Part shown: positions 1-5,939 of the stretch, piece by piece
Numbering within the stretch: position 1 is the first letter of the stretch
How the letters are laid out: every line of letters starts with the position of its first letter
Source: Cytophagales bacterium
Lineage (GTDB): Bacteria; Bacteroidota; Bacteroidia; Cytophagales; Cyclobacteriaceae
DNA length: 6,082 nt
Direction: 5' to 3'
Assembly: GCA_024643485.1 (NCBI GenBank)
Contig: JAHEMU010000173.1
Location: 1 to 6,082 of the forward strand
Program-made: the position numbers and the translations under genes
The notes under the pieces: generated by a model
Database searches by the model: none
Seen by the model: the letters and a program-made list of their open reading frames with translations, nothing else
What the model was told of the DNA's origin: nothing

Positions 1-27
1 TGGCCAGGGGTTAAAACTCCTGAATAA
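1..27 (+). CDS. Possible C-terminal end of a plus-strand gene (partial)
   Basis: Reading from base 1 gives eight codons, WPGVKTPE, followed by TAA at 25-27. The stop lies 20 bases before a strong plus-strand intrinsic terminator, which is the usual spacing for the end of a gene. Nothing in eight residues identifies a family. An open frame on the opposite strand (11-163) overlaps this stretch and is a competing reading. The call rests mainly on the terminator, which needs an upstream plus-strand transcript. Confidence 0.35.
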   Translation, partial: WPGVKTPE

Positions 28-47
28 AATAATGTTTAGGTAGAATT

Positions 48-77
48 ATCCCGGAGAATTTCTTCGGGATTTTTTTT
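48..77 (+). terminator. Rho-independent terminator
   Basis: Left arm ATCCCGGAGA (48-57), loop ATT, right arm TCTTCGGGAT (61-70). This makes a 10-bp stem with one G-T wobble, followed by seven T residues (71-77). The T run lies on the plus side only, so it ends a transcript entering from the left, probably the gene stopping at 27. Confidence 0.75.
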
Positions 78-154
78 ATTAATTCAAAATTGGGTTTTGT
101 GAATCCAGAACCTTCATCTATCAATTGTTCGTAAATCTTTGGAAGTGCTGTAGG

Positions 155-162
155 TATATTTG
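155..162 (+). promoter_or_regulatory. Bacteroidota -7 promoter element (TAnnTTTG) for the first lipoprotein gene
   Basis: TATATTTG matches the Bacteroidota housekeeping -7 consensus exactly and lies 22 bases before the ATG at 185. It follows the terminator at 48-77, where a new promoter is expected. The -33 partner is poor. TTTG at 138-141 is too close (13-bp gap) and TTG at 125-127 is too far (27-bp gap), so the assignment rests on the -7 box and position. Confidence 0.45.
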
Positions 163-184
163 ATTATAAATTAACTACAACACC

Positions 185-1093
185 ATGAAAAATTACGTTA
201 TCCCTTTTCTAATCATGTCCTTCTTTGCAATCAGTAGCTGTAATGAAGAAGAGCCAATCGTTGATTCATCAGAGTTCTTAAGAGAGGCTGAAAATAGGTT
301 TAATACCAATTCAGAATTGCTGTTCCTAGCACTAGAGGATTTCACTCAAGCAGTCGATATCGATAGCATGGCAAAATTACGTTCAGAATATACCAACGAA
401 GATGAGTATATATATAAACTTAAAGATGTCATTATTTCAAGTTTTGATAAAACATTGGAAAATAATAAAGACAATATGAGTTTAAACAACTTGGTAATAC
501 ACAATGATACAGAGGTAGATGATATTTTCAACCAAATTGAATTGTTTACCAATCCAAATAATTCAGCTTTGATAGATTTGCTTTCTAACAGAGTAGAAGA
601 ATACTTAAAGACAAAAACCTCAATAGAAAATTGGGTGATTTCTGATTCTAAGCCAGGAATTTCTGCGGAAATAGCGAGCATGTTTATGATATCTAACTCT
701 AATATGAATAACGCGTTGAGTTTAGGTTCGTCAATTGCGGCTTCATCTTCAGATGCTGAAACTGGAATTATTGAGCAATTTGAGGTGCAAAATAACTTTT
801 CTCACTTGGCGACGGCACTGTTACTTCCTGCTGTACAATCTTATACTTTTTCTGAAACATCTTCCTCCAGTTACACAAGATGGGTTGGGGAAGTGTTCGT
901 ATCAAATCCAAATTTGGAAGCGTTTTATAAAGAACTTTATGTTGCTGGGTATTATGTTTCCATTGATTTTATGACTGGAGCCTATTATAAACACGACAAT
1001 GTTGATAATGCTTCAGTTGGAATTTACAAAGAACGTTTTGTCGGTATGTTACTCGCCGCAGGTCATCAATATTGGTTAGATTCTCAATTATAA
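185..1093 (+). CDS. Predicted lipoprotein of unknown function, 302 aa
   Basis: I do not recognise a family. Residues 1-19 form a lipoprotein signal peptide: a Lys at position 2, a hydrophobic core (about 5-16) and a lipobox ending ISSC, with lipidation expected at C19. The residues after the cysteine are NEEEP. An acidic run directly after the lipidated cysteine resembles the Bacteroidota lipoprotein export signal, which suggests display on the cell surface. The mature part (about 283 aa) is rich in Asn, Ser, Asp and Glu in its first half, with a serine-rich stretch near 186-190. The second half is more aromatic and ordered (about 205-302, ending HQYWLDSQL). It has no transmembrane helix beyond the signal. 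The ATG at 185 is supported by the signal peptide beginning there. No Shine-Dalgarno is present, as is normal in this phylum. A terminator follows 20 bp after the stop, so the gene is probably monocistronic. Confidence 0.88.
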   Translation: MKNYVIPFLIMSFFAISSCNEEEPIVDSSEFLREAENRFNTNSELLFLALEDFTQAVDIDSMAKLRSEYTNEDEYIYKLKDVIISSFDKTLENNKDNMSLNNLVIHNDTEVDDIFNQIELFTNPNNSALIDLLSNRVEEYLKTKTSIENWVISDSKPGISAEIASMFMISNSNMNNALSLGSSIAASSSDAETGIIEQFEVQNNFSHLATALLLPAVQSYTFSETSSSSYTRWVGEVFVSNPNLEAFYKELYVAGYYVSIDFMTGAYYKHDNVDNASVGIYKERFVGMLLAAGHQYWLDSQL

Positions 1094-1113
1094 CAGTTTA
1101 TTTGTTGGTAGGT

Positions 1114-1143
1114 AAAGTCTGGCATCTAGGTGTCAGACTTTTT
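1114..1143 (+). terminator. Rho-independent terminator after the first lipoprotein gene
   Basis: Left arm AAAGTCTGGCA (1114-1124), loop TCTAGG, right arm TGTCAGACTTT (1131-1141). The 11-bp stem has a single G-T wobble and runs into a T tract at 1139-1143. It begins 20 bp after the stop of the first lipoprotein gene. A GTG in its loop (1130-1132) opens the longest possible frame of the next gene, which argues against that GTG as a start. Confidence 0.78.
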
Positions 1144-1192
1144 AATTTATCATTTAAGTAGTAATTTTACCTCTCCAAAAGATAAATTGAAA

Positions 1193-1891
1193 ATGAAAAT
1201 TTTATTCTTATTAAGGATTCTTCCTATTGGCCTTTTATTCTTGTTGTCGGGTTGTGATGAATGTGGGGAAAATGTGAAAATTGGTGATTATCTATTAATG
1301 GAAGAAGGCTTTGCTGATTGGTTTCCGTATGAATCCAAAAGTCAACTTCAATTTAAAAATCAAAACGATCAAATCATTACATTGGATGTTTTGAATGTTG
1401 AAAATAAGTGGGTTTATACGCCAATTCAACATATTTGTGATGGCGGTTTTGGCGATTCATCTGAAGAATATTTTAACGGTCAATGGATCTATTATAAGTA
1501 TGTCGGCGAATTTGAAACCGTAAGATATCAATTGGAAATATCGTATTATGTTGAATTATTGGATAATACCTATTCAAATATTGAACAAAACTTGTACGAT
1601 TTAATTTCTTACTCATCTCTTGTGGTAGATGATAAAAGTACAAACCAAGGAGTAGGAGGGTACTTGAATTTTGTTGCTAGCTATAGAAGTAATGCTGTTA
1701 ATCCTGATATTTCTTCCTCTAGTTTTGTGTTTGCAGACCAGCTACTTATAAATGGAAGTGATTACCAGAATGTATGGTATTTCAATAGAGAATCCCCAGC
1801 AGGAACTTTCACACCAGCATTGTACGTGAAACAAGGTAAGGGCATTGTGGCGTTTCTGGGGGTAAATGATGAGGTTTGGGAATTACAGTAA
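1193..1891 (+). CDS. Predicted lipoprotein of unknown function, 232 aa
   Basis: I do not recognise a family. The frame is open from a GTG at 1130, but I place the start at the ATG at 1193. From there the protein begins with a classical lipoprotein signal: MK, a hydrophobic core (about 3-18) and lipobox LSGC with lipidation at C21. The longer version would put a polar 21-residue extension before the signal peptide and start translation inside a terminator loop. After C21 comes DECGE, acidic and with another cysteine at 24. A third cysteine occurs in the segment HICDGGF. The mature protein is rich in aromatic residues (many Tyr, Phe, Trp) and looks like a compact beta-rich secreted domain, although this is only an impression from composition. 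There is no Shine-Dalgarno and no convincing promoter box in the short leader. The stop lies 14 bp from the convergent regulator gene. Confidence 0.82.
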   Translation: MKILFLLRILPIGLLFLLSGCDECGENVKIGDYLLMEEGFADWFPYESKSQLQFKNQNDQIITLDVLNVENKWVYTPIQHICDGGFGDSSEEYFNGQWIYYKYVGEFETVRYQLEISYYVELLDNTYSNIEQNLYDLISYSSLVVDDKSTNQGVGGYLNFVASYRSNAVNPDISSSSFVFADQLLINGSDYQNVWYFNRESPAGTFTPALYVKQGKGIVAFLGVNDEVWELQ

Positions 1892-1905
1892 TGTGCTGAT
1901 TCCTC

Positions 1906-2685
1906 TTAAAAGCCAAACTTCACTTTCTCATTTAGTGAGTCAAGATATTTCACTTTATTAAATTTGTACAGATAGGACGGTCTTCCTCTTTCTGCTGACT
2001 TTTCGTCAACTTTCTCTAATAATCCCATACTCAAATATTTTCTTCTGAAAGTTCCCCGATCAATTGGTCTGTTTAATATGGCTTCATAGAATCCTCGAAG
2101 CTGGTTTAAAGTGAAAGATTCTGGGAAGAAATTCAACACGATTGGATCGGTGATAGTTTCAGTGATTAATTTCTTTTTTGTTTCATGAACTAGGTGAGTA
2201 TGAGAGGGTGGGAGTTTCGAAGTATCTTCGATGTTCATCCAGGCAGAATTTAAAACGCCCTCGTCGGATAAAAGATTCGTGTCATGAAAATTTACAATTC
2301 CATAATAAACTACCTGTACAAATCGTTTAGAAATCCATTCCACTATCTCGAAATATTCTTTTGGTAATTCAGATTCAATAAACGGCTGATCAAACATTTT
2401 TTCCAATCCGCCAAATGCTCCTACCTGTTTTAAGAAAACATCCTTGATTCCTGATTGCTTTAATATTTTGTGAGCAGCAGCTTCTAATTCCTCTTCTCGT
2501 TCGATAAAGCCGCCTGGAACTACCCATGAATCAAGGTCATTAAAAGGTATTTTTTGGGCCAATACTTTTAAATTTGGATGATCATAACCAAATACAATGC
2601 AGTTTATCGATACGTTTGGAAGTAAATGATCTGTTCCTTTGGAAAAGTATTCTTTTAGTATTTTTTCGAATGTACTCGGCGACAT
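1906..2685 (-). CDS. Nudix-related transcriptional regulator, NrtR/AraR-like, 259 aa
   Basis: Residues about 20-155 form a Nudix-fold domain and about 182-245 a C-terminal winged helix, the architecture of the NrtR family. The winged-helix segment carries family hallmarks: FTLNQLRGFYEAIL, a basic recognition helix GTFRRKYL (211-218) and GRPSYLYKF (234-242). The Nudix box (58-80) keeps G58, E64, I74, G79 and I80. The catalytic REUxEE positions read H72, K73, I74, L75, K76, Q77, so all the metal-binding glutamates of that helix are lost. A catalytically dead Nudix domain fits the Bacteroidota branch typified by AraR, where it serves as a sugar sensor, rather than an active pyrophosphohydrolase. 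The gene is divergent from a GH3 glycosidase across a 110-bp gap with a perfect palindrome, which is the likely operator. The ligand cannot be read from the sequence. Start at ATG 2685-2683, no Shine-Dalgarno, length normal for the family. Confidence 0.9.
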   Translation of the reverse strand: MSPSTFEKILKEYFSKGTDHLLPNVSINCIVFGYDHPNLKVLAQKIPFNDLDSWVVPGGFIEREEELEAAAHKILKQSGIKDVFLKQVGAFGGLEKMFDQPFIESELPKEYFEIVEWISKRFVQVVYYGIVNFHDTNLLSDEGVLNSAWMNIEDTSKLPPSHTHLVHETKKKLITETITDPIVLNFFPESFTLNQLRGFYEAILNRPIDRGTFRRKYLSMGLLEKVDEKSAERGRPSYLYKFNKVKYLDSLNEKVKFGF

Positions 2686-2713
2686 TTTAGCAAGGTTTAT
2701 GCAATATAAAAAA

Positions 2714-2740
2714 AATTATGAGGCAAAATGCCTCATAATT
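2714..2740. promoter_or_regulatory. Perfect 27-bp palindrome: candidate operator, and possible attenuator on the minus strand
   Basis: AATTATGAGGCA (2714-2725), spacer AAA, TGCCTCATAATT (2729-2740): 12-bp arms without mismatch. It lies between the divergent regulator and GH3 genes and ends 3 bp before the GH3 -7 box (2744-2751), so it occupies the -33 region of that promoter. This is the expected place for a dimeric regulator's operator. On the minus strand the hairpin is followed by eight T residues (2715-2708, two of them in the stem) and ends about 22 nt before the regulator's ATG. There it has the form of an intrinsic terminator within the leader. The two roles are not exclusive. Which protein binds is inferred from adjacency only. 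Confidence 0.7.
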
Positions 2741-2743
2741 AAA

Positions 2744-2751
2744 TATATTTG
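2744..2751 (+). promoter_or_regulatory. Bacteroidota -7 promoter element (TAnnTTTG) for the GH3 gene
   Basis: TATATTTG is an exact match to the -7 consensus, 44 bases before the GH3 ATG. The -33 region has no clear TTTG and is occupied by the palindrome at 2714-2740, which suggests a promoter controlled by a protein bound there. A second near-match (TATATTTA, 2752-2759) follows directly. On the other strand 2747-2740 reads TATATTTA, a one-mismatch -7 box that could serve the regulator gene. Transcription from either side would therefore be affected by occupancy of the palindrome. Confidence 0.55.
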
Positions 2752-2795
2752 TATATTTACTAAAATGACTAAGTAATATTCTCAATTGTAATCAG

Positions 2796-5219
2796 ATGAA
2801 AAAGCCACTTAAAATCACATTAAAGATAGTTTTGTCAGTTGTTATTATATTAATAATTGCCGCGGCTGCGCTTGCCATATACTTTAATCGATCTATTCTG
2901 AATATAGACGGCATCGACCCATTAGAAGTGGTGGAGATTAAGACTATTACCATCGATGGGGTGACTTTTTTAGACCGCAATGGCAACGGAAAACTAGATA
3001 TTTATGAAGATACATCAAAAACACTCGAAGAACGCGCGGATGATTTGATTTCTCAGATGACAATAGAGGAGAAGATTGTCATATTGAAGGGTTCTGGTAT
3101 GAAATCTGGGATGGGATTTGGCGATGTTAATAAGGGAGTGAGTGGGGCTGTAGGCACTACTGTTCCAATTGCTAGATTAGGAATTCCTACTGTGTTTTTA
3201 TCGGATGGTCCTGCCGGATTGCGAATTAATCCTACAAGAGGTGATGATCCAAATACCTATTATTGCACTGCCTTTCCAATAGGCACCATGTTGGCTTCTA
3301 CTTGGAATACCGAGTTAGTACACCAAGTGGGAGAGTCCATGGGAAATGAAGCTCTAGAGTATGGAATTGATGTGATATTGGGCCCGGGAGCAAATATTCA
3401 TAGAAGCCCATTGAATGGACGTAATTTCGAATATTATTCTGAAGACCCTGTGCTAACTGGTAAAATCGGGGCGGCAATTGTAAATGGAATTGAATCAAAC
3501 GGTGTGGGTACTTCAGTGAAGCACTTTGCGGCAAATAGCCAAGAAACAGCAAGAAATTACAATGATGTACGGATATCAGAAAGGGCACTTCGTGAGATTT
3601 ATCTGAAGGGTTTTGAAATTATAGTGAAAGAAGCACAACCCTGGACTATCATGAGTTCTTATAATAAGGTGAATGGCACCTATACATCAGAAAGTAGAGA
3701 ATTGCTGACGGATATTCTGCGTGGTGAGTGGAATTTTAAAGGATTAGTAATGTCTGATTGGTTTGGAGGCGAAAATGCTTCAGCACAAATACATGCTGGA
3801 AATGACTTACTTGAACCGGGCACGAGAAATCAGTTTAACTCATTAAAAGAGGCGTCGCAAGAGGGAACTTTATCAGAAGAAGATATAAATACTTCAGTGA
3901 AGCGCATATTAAAAATGATCTTGAACTCTAAAAAGATGGAGCAATACGCTTATAGTAATACTCCAGATTTGAAAGGGCATGCGCAAGTGACGCGACAATC
4001 TGCGGCAGAAGGTATGATTTTATTAAAAAATGAAGGCGTATTGCCACTAGAAAATGTAAAAAATGTAGCCTTATTCGGTGTGACATCTTACAATTTCATT
4101 GCAGGTGGTGCGGGTTCCGGTTTTGTAAATGTCGCATATACAGTTTCATTAGAAGAGGGATTGAAAAATGCGGGATTTGAAATAAATAAATCAGGAATAG
4201 ATGCGTTTGAGGCTCATAAATCAGCAAATAGCAAGTTTTTTAAGAAAAAGGAGGGTTTGGCTGCGATGATGGATGCATCCACTCCACCGGAAATGCTTCC
4301 CTCAGAGGATGTTTTAGATGGAGCGAAGAAAGATTCTGAAGTAGCGATTATCACGATAGGAAGAAACAGCGGTGAAGGCAAAGACCGTGTTGAAGAAAAT
4401 GATTTCAATCTTTCGGAAACAGAAATAAATATGATAAGTACCGTTTGTGAAAAATTTCACGCTGAAGGTAAGAAAGTAATAGTAGTTTTAAATATTGGTG
4501 GAGTAATCGAAACAGCCTCTTGGAAGGAAAAACCTGATGCTATTTTACTGGCTTGGCAGGGAGGTCAAGAAGGAGGTAATTCAGTTGCTGACGTCCTTAA
4601 GGGAACGGTGAATCCGAGTGGAAAACTACCAATGACATTCCCTATATTGCTTACAGATCACGCTTCGACTGCAAATTTCCCACTAGACGGAGAACCAATG
4701 AGTTTTTCGAATATGCTATTTGGCATCGAAGAGAAGCCAGAAAATGAAAAAATTAAAAATAAAGACTTTACAAATTTCGAAGAGGGAATTTACGTGGGAT
4801 ACCGACATTTTGATAAAAACAACATTCAAGTTTCCTATCCTTTTGGATACGGGTTGTCATATACGAAATTTGAATTAAGTAATATGAATACTCTTGTATC
4901 GGGTGATTCTATTTCAATCCAAGTCACAGTTAAAAACGTAGGTCAAGTTGCTGGAAAAGAGGTGGTTCAGTTGTACACTTCTAAACAAGGTTCAATAGTT
5001 GACCGACCTGTACATGAATTGAAAGGTTTCGCAAAAACGCCGCTATTAAGTCCAATGGACTCAACTCAAGTGAATATACTGATGTCAGTATCGGATTTAG
5101 CTTATTGGGACGAAACTAGTGGAACATGGGCAATTGAACAAGGAGGCTACACCATTTTCGCAGGTACATCATCAAGAGCGTTATTGCTTGAATCTGAGGT
5201 GAATGTGCCTAAATTTTGA
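2796..5219 (+). CDS. Glycoside hydrolase family 3 beta-glycosidase (beta-glucosidase-like), 807 aa
   Basis: Retaining exo-acting hydrolase that removes sugars from the non-reducing end of beta-linked oligosaccharides. Glucose is the commonest specificity in the family, but xylose is possible. Residues 1-10 are basic, and about 11-30 form a hydrophobic helix acting as membrane anchor or signal peptide (a possible cleavage site lies after ALA27). Residues 60-71, DRNGNGKLDIYE, match an EF-hand-type calcium loop. The TIM-barrel domain follows (about 75-380), with SDGPAGLR (136-143), NGRNFEYYSEDP (207-218), the KHF motif at 242-244 and the nucleophile D321 in VMSDWFG. The second, alpha/beta domain (about 400-620) carries SGEGKDR (525-531), where E527 is the likely acid/base. 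The C-terminal fibronectin III-like domain (about 690-805) completes the usual three-domain order and full length. The chosen ATG begins the basic N-terminus; no Shine-Dalgarno. The divergent Nudix regulator and the palindrome upstream suggest sugar control. A terminator follows. Confidence 0.96.
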   Translation: MKKPLKITLKIVLSVVIILIIAAAALAIYFNRSILNIDGIDPLEVVEIKTITIDGVTFLDRNGNGKLDIYEDTSKTLEERADDLISQMTIEEKIVILKGSGMKSGMGFGDVNKGVSGAVGTTVPIARLGIPTVFLSDGPAGLRINPTRGDDPNTYYCTAFPIGTMLASTWNTELVHQVGESMGNEALEYGIDVILGPGANIHRSPLNGRNFEYYSEDPVLTGKIGAAIVNGIESNGVGTSVKHFAANSQETARNYNDVRISERALREIYLKGFEIIVKEAQPWTIMSSYNKVNGTYTSESRELLTDILRGEWNFKGLVMSDWFGGENASAQIHAGNDLLEPGTRNQFNSLKEASQEGTLSEEDINTSVKRILKMILNSKKMEQYAYSNTPDLKGHAQVTRQSAAEGMILLKNEGVLPLENVKNVALFGVTSYNFIAGGAGSGFVNVAYTVSLEEGLKNAGFEINKSGIDAFEAHKSANSKFFKKKEGLAAMMDASTPPEMLPSEDVLDGAKKDSEVAIITIGRNSGEGKDRVEENDFNLSETEINMISTVCEKFHAEGKKVIVVLNIGGVIETASWKEKPDAILLAWQGGQEGGNSVADVLKGTVNPSGKLPMTFPILLTDHASTANFPLDGEPMSFSNMLFGIEEKPENEKIKNKDFTNFEEGIYVGYRHFDKNNIQVSYPFGYGLSYTKFELSNMNTLVSGDSISIQVTVKNVGQVAGKEVVQLYTSKQGSIVDRPVHELKGFAKTPLLSPMDSTQVNILMSVSDLAYWDETSGTWAIEQGGYTIFAGTSSRALLLESEVNVPKF

Positions 5220-5246
5220 TAATACTTTGATAATTTGATTTAGAAT

Positions 5247-5284
5247 TAAGGAAGTGAGCTTAAAAAGTCACTTCCTTATTTTTT
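5247..5284 (+). terminator. Rho-independent terminator after the GH3 gene
   Basis: TAAGGAAGTGA (5247-5257) pairs with TCACTTCCTTA (5268-5278), an 11-bp perfect stem. A CTT/AAG pairing extends it inward past one bulged G. Six T residues follow at 5279-5284. The T run is on the plus side, so it mainly ends the GH3 transcript. On the minus strand only TTAATTCT follows the hairpin, so it would be weak for the convergent membrane-protein gene that stops at 5288. Confidence 0.82.
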
Positions 5285-5287
5285 GAA

Positions 5288-5716
5288 TCAAATATCAATA
5301 TCCATTTTTGTTTTCATTTCTGTAGGTCTGTTCACGAGGAAATAAAGAATTACTGCAAATGCAATAAGTAGAAATAGAATTTTCCCAGTAATAAAATACG
5401 CAACTAGGGAAAATAGAGAAGGAAATTCTAACAAAGCAAATTTGATAATACTTGCTGAAATATAGGGTTTTATTCGATCTTCCTTTTCTTCAATTTCTCG
5501 GATAATCTTTACTCGATTATTGAATAATACATTACTAATCATAAAACTGGCAAGCACAAATACCGGTATTAAATAAGTGAAAATAACCGTAATCTCTCCA
5601 GAATCAACCGCGGTTTCTTCATTTGATTTTAGGATATAAAATACAGTGCCTATCAATAATTGAACAATGATCATTGCCGCATGAATCATTCGTAGGGGAT
5701 TTAGTTTATTTCCCAT
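5288..5716 (-). CDS. Small integral membrane protein of unknown function, 142 aa, four predicted helices
   Basis: I do not recognise a named family. Four hydrophobic segments are visible (about residues 11-28, 42-64, 86-108 and 112-128), with a charged cytoplasmic-type loop (67-83, rich in Arg, Lys and Glu) between the second and third. The protein ends NRPT followed by a short charged tail (about 129-142). Small four-helix proteins with an NRPT-like segment after the last helix are common uncharacterised proteins in Bacteroidota, as I recall. There is no enzyme or transporter signature. Start at ATG 5716-5714 without Shine-Dalgarno. A weak promoter candidate lies upstream on the minus strand: TTG (5772-5770), a 20-bp gap, then TACTTTAC (5749-5742), which departs from TAnnTTTG at the last two positions. 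The gene stands alone, convergent with GH3. Confidence 0.8.
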   Translation of the reverse strand: MGNKLNPLRMIHAAMIIVQLLIGTVFYILKSNEETAVDSGEITVIFTYLIPVFVLASFMISNVLFNNRVKIIREIEEKEDRIKPYISASIIKFALLEFPSLFSLVAYFITGKILFLLIAFAVILYFLVNRPTEMKTKMDIDI

Positions 5717-5874
5717 AGGTTATTTGATTTGAGATTATCATGTAAAGTAGGAAATCCGATGGAAATTGACAAGAGAAGTGTTGCCAATAGCCTGCTACCC
5801 TGAATGTTGGAAGTTTAATTAATATATGTTACTGGTAATAGTTTTGCACATGCTAATTGAAATAAAACATGGGT
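5717..5874. other. Intergenic spacer, no supported gene
   Basis: About 158 bp, roughly one third GC. Apart from the weak minus-strand promoter candidate near 5742-5772 I see nothing here: no open frame with a plausible start, no repeat and no RNA signature. It separates the membrane-protein gene from the terminator of the tRNA-type transcript upstream of it on the minus strand. Confidence 0.5.
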
Positions 5875-5908
5875 AAAAAAAATAGCCGTTCTTAAAAGAA
5901 CGGCTATT
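5875..5908 (-). terminator. Strong rho-independent terminator on the minus strand, after the tRNA 3' end
   Basis: AATAGCCGTTCTT (5881-5893) and AAGAACGGCTATT (5896-5908) form a perfect 13-bp stem with a 2-base centre. On the minus strand the hairpin runs into eight T residues (5882-5875). It starts 7 nt after the tRNA discriminator base, a normal arrangement for the end of a tRNA transcript. This indicates that the terminator and the tRNA 3' end belong together natively. Confidence 0.85.
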
Positions 5909-5914
5909 GAAGGG

Positions 5915-5939
5915 TGGGCCCTACTGGATTCGAACCAGT
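5915..5939 (-). tRNA. 3' fragment of a tRNA gene (T arm, acceptor strand, discriminator), truncated
   Basis: On the minus strand 5939-5923 reads ACTGG TTCGAAT CCAGT, a canonical T arm with a 5-bp stem and a 7-base loop. It is followed by AGGGCCC (5922-5916) as the 3' acceptor strand and A (5915) as discriminator, then CCC rather than an encoded CCA. A full gene would need GGGCCCT about 72 nt upstream (near 5987), plus D and anticodon arms. None is present, and the sequence there encodes a cyclase fragment instead. The amino-acid identity cannot be read because the anticodon is missing. The terminator just downstream supports a real tRNA end. The break coincides with a change in base composition. 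Confidence 0.72.

Noticed and set aside
346..681. Long antisense frame inside the first lipoprotein gene (111 codons), and a second plus-strand frame at 735-974.
   Set aside because: Both overlap a gene with a clear signal peptide and complete frame, and their translations show no family features; they are shadows.
1144..1192. A promoter box for the second lipoprotein, with TAATTTTA at 1162-1169.
   Set aside because: It fits TAnnTTTG imperfectly and has no -33 partner at suitable distance; in such AT-rich sequence this is not evidence.
2792..4408. Antisense open frames within the GH3 gene (2792-2986, 3298-3588, 4214-4408).
   Set aside because: They mirror conserved GH3 coding sequence and have no independent promoter or family signature.
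5215..5234. Direct repeat TTTGATAAT at 5215-5223 and 5226-5234, just at and after the GH3 stop.
   Set aside because: Short, AT-rich and not linked to any element; chance is sufficient.
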